From contig CAZEFK010000223.1 of assembly GCA_964511405.1 (NCBI GenBank), positions 1 through 11,469 on the forward strand: a stretch of DNA of 11,469 nucleotides. Reading direction: 5' to 3'. The position numbers were made by a program, and so were the translations under genes. The stretch's first letter is position 1, and each line of letters opens with the position of its first letter. The stretch comes from CAZEFK01 sp964511405. Its GTDB lineage: Bacteria; Pseudomonadota; Alphaproteobacteria; Elsterales; Elsteraceae. Below the pieces are notes generated by a model that was given only the letters and a program-made list of their open reading frames with translations, searched no databases and was not told the origin of the DNA. Positions 1-7,187 of the stretch are shown in pieces.

Positions 1-669
1 GAGCGCGCCGGTGAAGGCGCCCTTCTCATGCCCGAACAGCTCGGATTCGATCAGCTCGCGCGGGATCGCCGCCATGTTGACGGCGACGAACGGGCCGTTC
101 CGGCGCTTGCCGTAGTCGTGCAGCGCGCGGGCGATCAGCTCCTTGCCGGTGCCGCTCTCGCCGATGACCATCACGGTCAGGTCCGTGCCCATCAGGCGGG
201 CCAGGACCCGGTAGATCTCCTGCATCGCCGGTGAGCGCCCGATCACCGGCAGCGGCTCTTCGGGCTCGGCGTCGGGGGCGGCGGCCACCACGCCGTTGGC
301 GCGGGGTGCGGCCAGCGCCCGCTCGACCACCCGCACCAGCTCGTTCAGGTCGAAGGGCTTGGGCAGATATTCGAAGGCGCCGCGCTCGGTCGCCTTGACC
401 GCGGTCAGCAGCGTGTTCTGGGCGCTCATGACGATGATGCGCAGGTCGGGGCGCAGGCGCTTGATCCGCGGCAGCAGGTCCAGGCCGTTCTCGTCGGGCA
501 TGACCACGTCGGTGATCACCAGGTCGCCGTCGCCGCTCTCGATCCAGCGCCACAGCGTGGCGGCATTGCCGGTGGTGCGCACGTCGTGACCGAGGCGCGC
601 CAGCGCCTGGGTGAGCACGGTGCGGATGGCCCGGTCGTCGTCGGCGACCAGGATCGTCGATGCGCTCAC
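1..669 (-). CDS. ntrC: Nitrogen regulation response regulator NtrC (partial, C-terminus beyond window)
   Basis: DNA-binding response regulator that, when phosphorylated by NtrB, activates sigma54 promoters of nitrogen-assimilation genes. The first 223 residues are visible. The receiver domain (about 4-120) has the acidic patch D10-D12, phosphoacceptor D54 in VITDVVMPDENG, and K104 in YLPKPF. After an Ala/Pro/Glu linker (about 121-141), the AAA+ sigma54-interaction domain opens at PVIGRSPAMQ, with Walker A GESGTGKE at 170-177 and the sigma54-contacting GAFTGA loop at 217-222. The window ends one residue later, so the rest of the ATPase and the HTH domain are not seen. The start is a GTG at 667-669 that overlaps the ntrB stop (GTGA), so translation is probably coupled. 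Receiver, sigma54 domain and position after ntrB favour NtrC; NtrX is the alternative but would follow ntrY. The cut is the window edge, not a mutation. Confidence 0.95.
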   Translation of the reverse strand, partial: MSASTILVADDDRAIRTVLTQALARLGHDVRTTGNAATLWRWIESGDGDLVITDVVMPDENGLDLLPRIKRLRPDLRIIVMSAQNTLLTAVKATERGAFEYLPKPFDLNELVRVVERALAAPRANGVVAAAPDAEPEEPLPVIGRSPAMQEIYRVLARLMGTDLTVMVIGESGTGKELIARALHDYGKRRNGPFVAVNMAAIPRELIESELFGHEKGAFTGAL

Positions 670-1808
670 CGCCCCGCCTCCGCTTCGACGTCGGCCTCGG
701 CGCCTGCGGCGGTCATCGGCAGCATCACCCGGAACACGGTGCGCCGCGGCTGGCTCTCGAACTCGATGACGCCGCCATGGTCGCCGATGATCTTGGCGAC
801 CAGCGCCAGCCCCAAGCCGGTGCCGTTGAGCTTGGTGGTGACGAACGGGTCGAACAGATGCGGACGGACGTCCTCGGGGATGCCCGCGCCATTGTCCTGC
901 ACCCGGATCATCAGCGGCAGATGGACCCGGCTCTCGCGCCCCGGCACCGCCAGCCGGGCGCCGTGCTGGAAGCCGGTGGACAGCAGGATCTCATCGCAGC
1001 CCGGCGCTTCGGCCGCGTTCTTGACCAGGTTCAGGAACACCTGCACCAGCTGGTCGTGGTGGCCGAACACCGGCGGCAGCGACGGGTCGTAGCGCTCCTG
1101 GAAGCGCAGATGGCGCCCGAAGCCGCTCTGCGCGATCCGGCGCACCCGCTCCAGCACGGCATGGATATTGACCGGACCTCGCTGCAGCGGCCGGCTGTCG
1201 GCGAACACCTCCATGCGGTCGACCAGCGCGCAGATGCGGTCTGCCTCGTCGATGATCAGGCGGGTGAGCTGGCGGTCGTCGGGGTCGGCGTCCTGCTCCA
1301 GCAGTTGGGCAGCCCCCCGGATCCCCGACAGGGGATTCTTGACCTCGTGCGCCAGCATCGCCGCCATGGCCGAGACCGAGCGCGCGGCCCCGCGATGGGT
1401 CAGCTGGCGGTCGATCTTGTGGGCGATCGAGCGCTCGATGATCGACACCACGACCTGGCCCGGGCATTCGGCCAGCGGCGCCACCTCGAGCGCGACCAGC
1501 CGCACGCCGATGCGTGGGTTCTCGATGGTCACGCCATACTCGGACAGGCTCATGCCCTTGCCGCGGGCCTGGGCGATCAGCGCCAGGATCGGATGGTCGC
1601 CGGCGAGCTGCTCGGCGAAGGGCTGGCCGCGCAGCAGCGCGGCCGAGAGGTCGAAGAACCCTTCCGCCGCCAGGTTGACCGCCACCACGCGGTCGCCGGC
1701 GTCGACGACCACGACCGGATGCGGCAGGGCGTTCAGGACAACCGAGGGATCCGGCTCCGGTGCCGGCGGCAGGCTGCGCAAGACCAGCGGCCGAACCATG
1801 GACGCCAC
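666..1808 (-). CDS. ntrB: Nitrogen regulation sensor histidine kinase NtrB
   Basis: Cytoplasmic histidine kinase/phosphatase that controls NtrC, in other bacteria under PII protein control. The 380 residues show no membrane segment. An N-terminal PAS-like sensor region (about 22-125, with HPVVVVDAGDRVVAVN) leads to the HisKA H-box AMLAHEVKNPLSGIRGAAQ, phosphoacceptor H154. The ATPase domain has an N-box (LNLVKNAAEA, N264), G1 DNGAGI (305-310), F-box region FDPFVTTK and G2 GTGLGL (329-334). The C-terminal tail is Ala/Glu-rich. The longest start is a GTG at 1806-1808, 3 bp after the dusB stop. An in-frame ATG at 1797-1799 (MVRPLVLRS) is equally plausible and sits about 10 nt after an AAGG. Length and domain order are typical for NtrB. 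It is the middle gene of a dusB-ntrB-ntrC operon. Confidence 0.95.
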   Translation of the reverse strand: MASMVRPLVLRSLPPAPEPDPSVVLNALPHPVVVVDAGDRVVAVNLAAEGFFDLSAALLRGQPFAEQLAGDHPILALIAQARGKGMSLSEYGVTIENPRIGVRLVALEVAPLAECPGQVVVSIIERSIAHKIDRQLTHRGAARSVSAMAAMLAHEVKNPLSGIRGAAQLLEQDADPDDRQLTRLIIDEADRICALVDRMEVFADSRPLQRGPVNIHAVLERVRRIAQSGFGRHLRFQERYDPSLPPVFGHHDQLVQVFLNLVKNAAEAPGCDEILLSTGFQHGARLAVPGRESRVHLPLMIRVQDNGAGIPEDVRPHLFDPFVTTKLNGTGLGLALVAKIIGDHGGVIEFESQPRRTVFRVMLPMTAAGAEADVEAEAGR

Positions 1809-1811
1809 GCC

Positions 1812-2798
1812 TTACGCCGCCTCGGCGTCGATGAGCGGCGCGAAGAAGCGCTGCGTCAGCTGCCGGACGGCGTCCGGGGTGGTCAGGCGATTGACGTCGG
1901 ACCGGTAATCGGCCGAGCCGGTCAGACCCTTGGAGTACCAGGAGAGGTGCTTGCGGGCGATCTTGAAGCCGGTCTCGATACCGTAATAGGTGAGCATCGT
2001 CTCGTAATGCTCTGAAATCAGGCGATATTGTACGCTCGGCAGTGGGTCGGGCAGCCGCTCGCCGGTGCGCAGGTAATGCGCCACCTGGGCCGGAAACCAC
2101 GGACGGCCATAGGTACCCCGGCCGATCATCACGCCGTCGGCGCCGGACTGCTCCAGGCACGCCGTGACGTCCTCGACGCTGAGGATGTCGCCATTGGCGA
2201 TCACGGGGATGGTCACGGCCTCCTTGACCTTGCGGATGAAGGCCCAATCGGCGCTGCCGTTGTACAGCTGGCAGCGGGTGCGGCCGTGGATCGTGATCAT
2301 GCGGATGCCGGCGTCCTGGGCGATGCGGGCCAGGCGCGGCGCGTTGCGGTTGGCGTCGTCCCAGCCGGTCCGCATCTTCAGGGTGACCGGCACCGGCACC
2401 GCCTTGACGGTGGCCTCGATGATCCGGGCGGCGTGGTCCTCGTCGCGCATCAGCGCCGAGCCGGCATAGCCGTTGACCACCTTCTTGACCGGGCAGCCCA
2501 TGTTGATGTCGATCAGCGCCGCACCCCGGTCGACATTGAGCTTGGCGGCTTCGGCCATAACCCGCGGCTCGCAGCCGGCCAGTTGGACCGCCATGGGCTG
2601 CTCCTCGGCCTCGGTCTGGGCCATCGTCAGCGACTTCCGGCTTTCGCGGATCATCGCCTCCGATGCGATCATCTCCGACACCACCAGCCCGGCGCCGAAG
2701 CGCTTGACCAGCCGGCGGAACGGCAGGTCCGACACGCCCGACATGGGAGCCAGGATGACGGGATCGCTAAGGGTGATGGGACCGATTGATATGCCCAT
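1812..2798 (-). CDS. dusB: tRNA dihydrouridine synthase DusB (NifR3 family)
   Basis: FMN-dependent, NADPH-using enzyme that reduces specific uridines in the tRNA D-loop to dihydrouridine. The 328-residue protein is full length for DusB. It opens with the TIM-barrel FMN motif VILAPMSGVSDLPFRRL (about 14-30). It has the catalytic cysteine C102 in the signature DINMGCPVKKV, the FMN/tRNA-contact segment HGRTRCQLYNG (171-181), IANGDI at 200-205, and the phosphate-binding GVMIGRGTYGRPW (222-234). The C-terminal helical domain (about 245-328) contains HYETMLTYYG. The ATG at 2796-2798 is preceded by AGAAGGTGG, with slightly long spacing of 11-14 nt. It is the first gene of an operon with ntrB, 3 bp downstream, the nifR3-ntrBC order known from Rhodobacter and other alphaproteobacteria. 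The pairing of a tRNA modifier with nitrogen regulators is conserved, but its reason is unclear. Confidence 0.96.
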   Translation of the reverse strand: MGISIGPITLSDPVILAPMSGVSDLPFRRLVKRFGAGLVVSEMIASEAMIRESRKSLTMAQTEAEEQPMAVQLAGCEPRVMAEAAKLNVDRGAALIDINMGCPVKKVVNGYAGSALMRDEDHAARIIEATVKAVPVPVTLKMRTGWDDANRNAPRLARIAQDAGIRMITIHGRTRCQLYNGSADWAFIRKVKEAVTIPVIANGDILSVEDVTACLEQSGADGVMIGRGTYGRPWFPAQVAHYLRTGERLPDPLPSVQYRLISEHYETMLTYYGIETGFKIARKHLSWYSKGLTGSADYRSDVNRLTTPDAVRQLTQRFFAPLIDAEAA

Positions 2799-2836
2799 TT
2801 TCTAGGCAGCCACCTTCTCTGCTTGAAATTTGTGCC

Positions 2837-2865
2837 ATTAAAGCCGTGCGCCGCGGGGAACGCAA
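2837..2865 (-). promoter_or_regulatory. Candidate sigma70-type promoter for dusB-ntrB-ntrC
   Basis: Read on the minus strand, TTGCGT (2860-2865) and TTTAAT (2837-2842) are separated by exactly 17 bp. The -10 matches TATAAT at 5 of 6 positions; the -35 matches TTGACA only in its TTG. Transcription would start near 2830, leaving a leader of about 30 nt that contains the AGAAGGTGG ribosome-binding site of dusB. The weak -35 overlapped by a direct repeat would fit an activator-dependent promoter, but that is inference. Confidence 0.4.
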
Positions 2866-2884
2866 TATCCCGCAGTGCAATATC
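2862..2884. repeat. Tandem direct repeat GCAATATC at the dusB promoter
   Basis: GCAATATC occurs at 2862-2869 and again at 2877-2884, 15 bp apart start to start (GATATTGC on the dusB sense strand). The first copy overlaps the candidate dusB -35 box and the second lies just upstream of it, a layout common for direct-repeat operators. The AT content stands out against the GC-rich surroundings. The regulator is unknown. Confidence 0.4.
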
Positions 2885-2911
2885 GTGCGCTGTCGACCGG
2901 CACGCTGCGAG

Positions 2912-2939
2912 TTGACCGGCTCCGACGGAATGGTACGGT
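2912..2939 (+). promoter_or_regulatory. Weak candidate promoter for the ispDF unit
   Basis: TTGACC (2912-2917), a 5/6 match to the -35 consensus, is followed after 16 bp by TACGGT (2934-2939), only a 3/6 match to the -10. If used, transcription would start at about 2946-2947, practically at the ATG at 2948, giving a leaderless or nearly leaderless message. No good Shine-Dalgarno precedes that ATG, which is compatible with this reading but does not prove it. Confidence 0.22.
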
Positions 2940-2947
2940 CCGCGCCA

Positions 2948-4105
2948 ATGACCGATACCATCGCCCTCATCGTCGCAGGCGGCAGCGGCAGTCGCTTCGG
3001 CGAGCCCACGCCCAAGCAGTACCTTCCGCTCGCCGGCCGGGCCGTGCTGCGCCACACCGTCGAGGCGTTCCGCCGCGAGGGCCGGATCGACGCCATCCGC
3101 GTGGTGATCCGCGACGGTGACCAAGCCCGCTACCATGCGGCGCTCGCCGACCTCGGCGCCGATAGCCGGATTCTGGAGCCGGTGGTCGGCGGCGCCGACC
3201 GCCAGGCCTCGGTCAAGGCCGGGCTCGACAGCTTGCCCGATGCCGCGGCGGTGCTGATCCATGACGCCGCGCGCCCGCTGGTCGACACCGGCACCATCAC
3301 GCGCACGCTGGACGCCCTCGCGCACCATGACGGCGCGATCGCCGGCCTGCCGGTCGTCGATGCCCTGTGGCGGGCCCGCGACGGCCGGATCGATGCCGCG
3401 GTGCCGCGGGACGGCCTGTGGCGCGCGCAAACGCCGCAGACCTTCCGCCTGGACGCGATCCGCGACGCCCATCGCCGCTGGGCGGGGGCCGGCCTGGCCG
3501 ACGACGCCGCGGTGGCGGCGCAGTCGGGCCTGGACGTCGCCCTGACCTTTGGGGCTGCCGACAACATCAAGATCACCACGCCCGACGACCTGGCCTGGGC
3601 CGAGCAGCGGCTGCTCGCACGCCTCGCCGACATCCGGGTCGGCTCCGGCTTCGACGTGCACAAGTTCGGCCCCGGCACCGAACTCATGCTGTGCGGCGTG
3701 CCGGTGGCGCACGCCCAAGGGCTGGTCGGCCATTCCGACGCCGATGTCGGACTTCATGCCTTGACCGACGCCATCCTGGGCGCGATCGGCGCAGGCGACA
3801 TCGGTCAGCATTTCCCGCCCAGCGACCCGCGCTGGCGCGGCGCCGAATCGGCGCAGTTCCTGGCCCACGCCGCCGGGCTGGTGGCCCAGCGCGGCGGTAT
3901 CATCGCCCATGTCGACGTGACCGTGATCTGCGAACGGCCGAAGGTCGGACCGCACCGCGCCGCCATGGTCCAGCGGATCGCCGAGATCCTGCAGCTGGCG
4001 CCGGACCGCGTCAGCGTCAAGGCGACGACCACCGAGGAGCTGGGCTTCACCGGGCGGCGCGAGGGCATCGCCGCCCAGGCGACGGCCACGGTCCGGCTGC
4101 CGTGA
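2948..4105 (+). CDS. ispDF: Bifunctional IspDF: MEP cytidylyltransferase / MEcPP synthase
   Basis: Fused enzyme for two non-consecutive steps of the MEP isoprenoid pathway. IspD joins CTP and 2-C-methyl-D-erythritol 4-phosphate; IspF cyclises CDP-ME-2-phosphate to MEcPP with release of CMP. Of 385 residues, IspD covers about 1-225: the CTP-binding loop IVAGGSGSRFG with PKQYLPL (22-28), VLIHDAARP (102-110), RAQTPQTF (159-166) and NIKITTPDDL (206-215). IspF covers about 228-385: GSGFDVH with metal ligands D236 and H238, third ligand H270 in GHSDADVGLHALTDA, GAGDIGQHFPPSD (281-293), and KATTTEELGFTGR (358-370). Both halves look catalytically intact. The start chosen is ATG 2948; an in-frame ATG at 2930 adds MVRSAP and cannot be excluded. 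The fusion is usual in alphaproteobacteria. It is the first gene of a four-gene unit with 4-bp overlaps; IspE, the intermediate step, is not in the window. Confidence 0.96.
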   Translation: MTDTIALIVAGGSGSRFGEPTPKQYLPLAGRAVLRHTVEAFRREGRIDAIRVVIRDGDQARYHAALADLGADSRILEPVVGGADRQASVKAGLDSLPDAAAVLIHDAARPLVDTGTITRTLDALAHHDGAIAGLPVVDALWRARDGRIDAAVPRDGLWRAQTPQTFRLDAIRDAHRRWAGAGLADDAAVAAQSGLDVALTFGAADNIKITTPDDLAWAEQRLLARLADIRVGSGFDVHKFGPGTELMLCGVPVAHAQGLVGHSDADVGLHALTDAILGAIGAGDIGQHFPPSDPRWRGAESAQFLAHAAGLVAQRGGIIAHVDVTVICERPKVGPHRAAMVQRIAEILQLAPDRVSVKATTTEELGFTGRREGIAAQATATVRLP

Positions 4106-4626
4106 CCCTATCCGTGCGCCTGGCCGGGCGCCGGTTCGCGCCGCTACCGCCAGGCCTGTCGCCCTGGCATCCCGTCGCCTGGATCGCCACCTGGTTCGGC
4201 TGCGGTCGCATGCCCATCGCCCCCGGCACCTGGGGCTCGGCCGGAGCCCTGCCCTTCGCCGCCGCGATCGCCTGGGCCGCCGGGTCCGCGGCGCCGTGGG
4301 CGCTGGTCATCGCCAGCCTGGCGGCCTATGCCTGCGGTATCTGGGCGGGCGAGCGTTACGCCCGCAGCGCCGGCCTGGCCGATCCCGGGCCGGTGGTGAT
4401 CGACGAGGTTGCCGGCCAATGGTTGGCGCTGGCGGCGGCGCCCCTCGACCCGGTGCTCTATCTGGTGGGCTTTGTGCTGTTCCGCGCCGCCGACGTGGTC
4501 AAGCCGTTCCCGGCCAATTGGCTCGACCGCCATGTCAAAGGCGGGCTCGGCATCATGAGCGACGACATGGTCGCGGGCGTCTATGCCGGGGTCGCGCTGG
4601 CGGCCTTTCATTGGTGGGTCTGGTGA
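4102..4626 (+). CDS. pgpA: Phosphatidylglycerophosphatase A
   Basis: Inner-membrane phosphatase that dephosphorylates phosphatidylglycerophosphate to phosphatidylglycerol. The 174 residues match the usual PgpA length. The family signatures appear in order: GRMPIAPGTWGS (35-46), VVIDEVAGQWLAL (98-110) with the acidic D101-E102 pair, and FRAADVVKPFPANWLDRHVKGGLGIMSDDMVAGVYAG (127-163). Hydrophobic segments lie at about 46-60, 64-81, 105-127 and 155-170. The chosen GTG start at 4102-4104 overlaps the ispDF stop as GTGA; a second in-frame GTG at 4114 would drop four residues. Translation is probably coupled to ispDF upstream and to pncC downstream. No catalytic residue appears to be missing. Confidence 0.93.
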   Translation: MTLSVRLAGRRFAPLPPGLSPWHPVAWIATWFGCGRMPIAPGTWGSAGALPFAAAIAWAAGSAAPWALVIASLAAYACGIWAGERYARSAGLADPGPVVIDEVAGQWLALAAAPLDPVLYLVGFVLFRAADVVKPFPANWLDRHVKGGLGIMSDDMVAGVYAGVALAAFHWWVW

Positions 4627-5123
4627 GCGTCCCCGACGACATCCTGGCGCAGGCCGCCGCCCTGCTCGACCGCTGCAAGGCCGCCGGCCTGACCGTCGCC
4701 ACCGCCGAAAGCTGCACGGGCGGCCTGATCGCCGGCGCCCTGACCGAGATCGCCGGGTCGAGCGCCGTGGTCGACCGCGGCTTCGTGGTCTATTCCGACC
4801 GGGCCAAGGCCGAGATGCTGGGCGTGCCCGAGGCCGTGCTCGCAGCCCATGGCGCGGTATCCGAACCGGTCGCGCGCGCCATGGCCGAGGGCACCCTCGC
4901 CCGCTCGCCTGCTGATCTGGCGGTGGCGGTCACCGGCATCGCCGGCCCTGGCGGCGGCAGCGAGGCCAAGCCGGTCGGGCTGGTCCACTTTGCCGCCGCC
5001 CGGCGTGGCGGCCCGGTGCTGCACGAGGCCGTGGTGTTGCCCGGCGACCGCGTCGCCATCCGGTTGGCAACCGTGCGCCGGGCGCTGCAGCTGCTCGAAA
5101 CGCTGGCGGCGGGCCGGCCATGA
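4623..5123 (+). CDS. pncC: Nicotinamide-nucleotide amidohydrolase PncC (CinA C-terminal domain)
   Basis: Stand-alone CinA C-terminal domain of 166 residues. Characterised members deamidate nicotinamide mononucleotide to nicotinic acid mononucleotide in NAD salvage. Visible motifs are TVATAESCTGGLIAGALTE (24-42), with the putative nucleophile S30; GFVVYSDRAKAEMLGV (53-68); and AVTGIAGPGGGSEAKPVGLVHFA (102-124). The N-terminal molybdopterin-binding-like domain of full-length CinA is absent, as in E. coli YgaD/PncC. The GTG start at 4623-4625 overlaps the pgpA stop (GTGA), and the stop overlaps the next ATG (ATGA). A cinA-like gene beside ispDF/pgpA is common in alphaproteobacteria. The enzymatic role is inferred from the family. 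Confidence 0.92.
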   Translation: MSVPDDILAQAAALLDRCKAAGLTVATAESCTGGLIAGALTEIAGSSAVVDRGFVVYSDRAKAEMLGVPEAVLAAHGAVSEPVARAMAEGTLARSPADLAVAVTGIAGPGGGSEAKPVGLVHFAAARRGGPVLHEAVVLPGDRVAIRLATVRRALQLLETLAAGRP

Positions 5124-7114
5124 GCGACACGCTTGCCCAGGCGCTCGACGCCGCGGCCCAGCTGTTCCGCGCCGAGCAGTGGGCCGCCGCCGAGCAGGCC
5201 TACCGCGCCATTCTGACGGACGCGCCGGAGCAGATCGAGGCACTGCATCGCCTGAGCGGGGTCCTGCTGCGGACGGGCCGCATCGCCGAGGGCCTGGCCA
5301 CCGTCGAGCGCGCGATCGCGCTGCAGCCGCGGCCGGAGTTCCTGGTCAGCCGGGCCGAGTTGCTGCAGCGCGCCGGCCGCGGCGCCGAGGCCCTGGCCGC
5401 GGGCCGCGAGGCCACCCTGCGGGCCCCCGGCTGGGCCATCGCCCATCTCTATCTCGGCCAATTGCTGCTCGGCCAGGGGGTTGCGGCCGAGGCGGCACAG
5501 TCGTTCCATCAGGCGATCCAGCGCGATCCGGCGCTCTACGGCGCCTATGTCGGACTGGCCCAGGCCCAGGAGCGGCAGCAGCATTGGGCCGCCGCCGCCG
5601 ATGCCTATCAGGAAGCCATCCGGCTGCGCCCGTCGGTCGTCGCGCCGCGGCTCGCCCTGGGCGGCGTGCTGGCCGCGCAGGGTCTGACCGATGCCGCGGT
5701 GGCGACGCTGCAGCTGGCGCTGGAGATGGCGCCCAACGACGCCGACGCCCACAACAACCTGGGCGTCCTGGTCCACCGCCAGGGCCAGGCCGAGCGCGCG
5801 CTCGAGCACTTCCGCAGCGCCGTGGCGGTCCGTCCGGAGTCGGCAACGATCCGCACGAACTACGGCAACGCCCTGTTCGAGACCGGCGACAACCACGGCG
5901 CGCTGGCTGAGCTCGACCGCGCCGTTGCCCTCGACCCGGGCTATCCGGAGGCGCACTACAACCGCGGCAACGTGCTGCGGCGCCTGGATCGCCTGGACGA
6001 AGCACTGGCGGCGTTCAGCGAGGCGCTGCGGCTCAATCCGTCGCATGTGGAGGCCTTGACCAATCTCGGGACCGTGCAGTTCGAGCAGCGCCGGCTCGAC
6101 GCCGCCCTGGCCTGCGAAGAGGCGGCCTTGCGCCTGCGGCCGGGATCGGTCGAAGCGATGCTCAATCGCGCGGTCATCCGCCTGCTGACCGGCGACTATG
6201 CGGCTGGCTGGCGGGACTACGAGGCGCGGTTGCAGCTGCCGGCGTCGATCGCCACCCAGCGCGAGCTGGGCGCGCCGCAGTGGCGCGGCGAGGACATCGG
6301 CGGCCGCACCATCCTGCTCTATGGCGAGCAAGGGCTGGGCGACTGCCTGCAGTTCATGCGCTACGCGCCGCTGCTGGTCGAGCGCGGCGTCGCCGTGCTG
6401 CTGGACGTGCCGGCGCCGCTGGTGCCGTTGGCGCGCGCGCAAAGCGGGTTCGGCCAAGTGCTGGAACCAGGGACGGCGACGCCGGCATTCGACGTGCATT
6501 GTCCGCTGATGAGCCTGCCGCTCGCCTTCGGGACGAGCGTCGACAGCATCCCCGACCGGGTGCCCTATCTCACGGCGCCGGCCGATCGCATCGCCGACTG
6601 GGGCGCCCGCTTCGCCGCACTGCCGCCGGGCCTGCGGATCGGCTTGGTCTGGGCGGGCAGCCCGCATCGCGGCGAACCGGACGGCGAACGGATGAACCGG
6701 CGCCGCTCGGTGACCCTGGCGGCCTTGGCCCCGGTGCTGGCGATCCCCGGCGCCGTGTTCGTGTCGCTGCAGACCGGCGAGGCGGCCGCCGAGGCGGCCG
6801 CACAGCCCGGATTGGTCGAGGCCGGGACCGCGCTGACCGACTTCGCCGAGACCGCAGCAGCCATGAGCCATCTGGACCTGATCCTCGGCGTCGACACCGC
6901 GGCCATGCACCTGGCCGGCGCGCTCGGCAAGCCGGCCTGGCTGCTGTCGCGGTTCGACGGCGACTGGCGGTGGCTGCTCGACCGCTCCGACAGCCCCTGG
7001 TATCCGACGATGCGGATCTACCGCCAGGCCCGGCCGGGCGAATGGGGGCCGGTCATCGCCGCCGTCGCCCGCGACCTCGAGGCCTGGGTCGCGGCCACGA
7101 GGCCGACCGCGTAA
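5120..7114 (+). CDS. TPR-repeat protein with C-terminal glycosyltransferase-like (GT-B/GT9-type) domain
   Basis: Protein of 664 residues in two halves. Residues about 5-370 are roughly eleven consecutive 34-residue tetratricopeptide repeats, with the usual pattern of A/G at positions 8 and 20 and P near 32, for example ADAHNNLGVLVHRQGQ and PEAHYNRGNVLRR. Residues about 375-664 resemble the heptosyltransferase-like domain often joined to TPRs: ILLYGEQGLGDCLQFMRYAPLL, GLVWAGSPHRGE (with RRRSVTLAAL), and the nucleotide-sugar-site region LDLILGVDTAAMHLAGALGKPAWLL followed by DWRWLLDRSDSPWYPTMRIYRQ. No signal peptide or membrane segment is seen, so it is probably cytoplasmic. Related proteins are thought to glycosylate surface polysaccharide, flagellin or other proteins, but donor and acceptor cannot be read here. 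The ATG overlaps the pncC stop (ATGA), so it is the last gene of the ispDF unit. Confidence 0.85.
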   Translation: MSDTLAQALDAAAQLFRAEQWAAAEQAYRAILTDAPEQIEALHRLSGVLLRTGRIAEGLATVERAIALQPRPEFLVSRAELLQRAGRGAEALAAGREATLRAPGWAIAHLYLGQLLLGQGVAAEAAQSFHQAIQRDPALYGAYVGLAQAQERQQHWAAAADAYQEAIRLRPSVVAPRLALGGVLAAQGLTDAAVATLQLALEMAPNDADAHNNLGVLVHRQGQAERALEHFRSAVAVRPESATIRTNYGNALFETGDNHGALAELDRAVALDPGYPEAHYNRGNVLRRLDRLDEALAAFSEALRLNPSHVEALTNLGTVQFEQRRLDAALACEEAALRLRPGSVEAMLNRAVIRLLTGDYAAGWRDYEARLQLPASIATQRELGAPQWRGEDIGGRTILLYGEQGLGDCLQFMRYAPLLVERGVAVLLDVPAPLVPLARAQSGFGQVLEPGTATPAFDVHCPLMSLPLAFGTSVDSIPDRVPYLTAPADRIADWGARFAALPPGLRIGLVWAGSPHRGEPDGERMNRRRSVTLAALAPVLAIPGAVFVSLQTGEAAAEAAAQPGLVEAGTALTDFAETAAAMSHLDLILGVDTAAMHLAGALGKPAWLLSRFDGDWRWLLDRSDSPWYPTMRIYRQARPGEWGPVIAAVARDLEAWVAATRPTA

Positions 7115-7136
7115 TCCTTCCTTAAAGCTGGCCCCC

Positions 7137-7172
7137 GTCAAATGGCGAGCGACCGCAGGCGCTGCCATTGAC
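7137..7172 (+). promoter_or_regulatory. Imperfect hairpin between the TPR gene and the response regulator
   Basis: The arms 7137-7151 (GTC-a-AATGGC-g-AGCG) and 7160-7172 (CGCT-GCCATT-GAC) can form 13 base pairs, with two single-base bulges on the left side and an 8-nt loop. It lies within the 73-bp gap, 16 bp before the response regulator ATG. No run of T follows, so it is not a classic intrinsic terminator. It may act as a terminator or attenuator for the upstream operon, or as an operator. Confidence 0.35.
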
Positions 7173-7187
7173 CGGATCAGACTAGCC

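Larger units (their letters stand above)
2799..2947. promoter_or_regulatory. Divergent intergenic region between dusB and ispDF
   Basis: These 149 bp must hold the promoters of both the dusB-ntrBC operon (leftward) and the ispDF unit (rightward). It is locally AT-richer near 2821-2842. Two tandem direct repeats are visible: GCAATATC at 2862-2869 and 2877-2884, and GACCGGC at 2895-2901 and 2914-2920. One copy of each overlaps a candidate -35 box. A TGGCAC on the minus strand (2832-2837) resembles a sigma54 -24 half but lacks a properly spaced -12 GC. No riboswitch or small RNA gene is recognisable. Confidence 0.7.

Noticed and set aside
660..2015. Plus-strand 451-codon open frame opposite ntrB
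   Set aside because: His/Arg/Asp/Gln-rich shadow of the real minus-strand ntrB, which carries all histidine-kinase motifs.
2821..2837. Possible sigma54 (-24/-12) promoter for dusB, beginning TGGCAC on the minus strand
   Set aside because: The -24 half is good, but the GC of the -12 element is not at the required spacing; it would be displaced by about 2 bp.
2669..3955. Minus-strand 428-codon frame opposite ispDF and crossing the dusB start
   Set aside because: Contradicts complete ispDF and dusB coding sequences and shows no domain.
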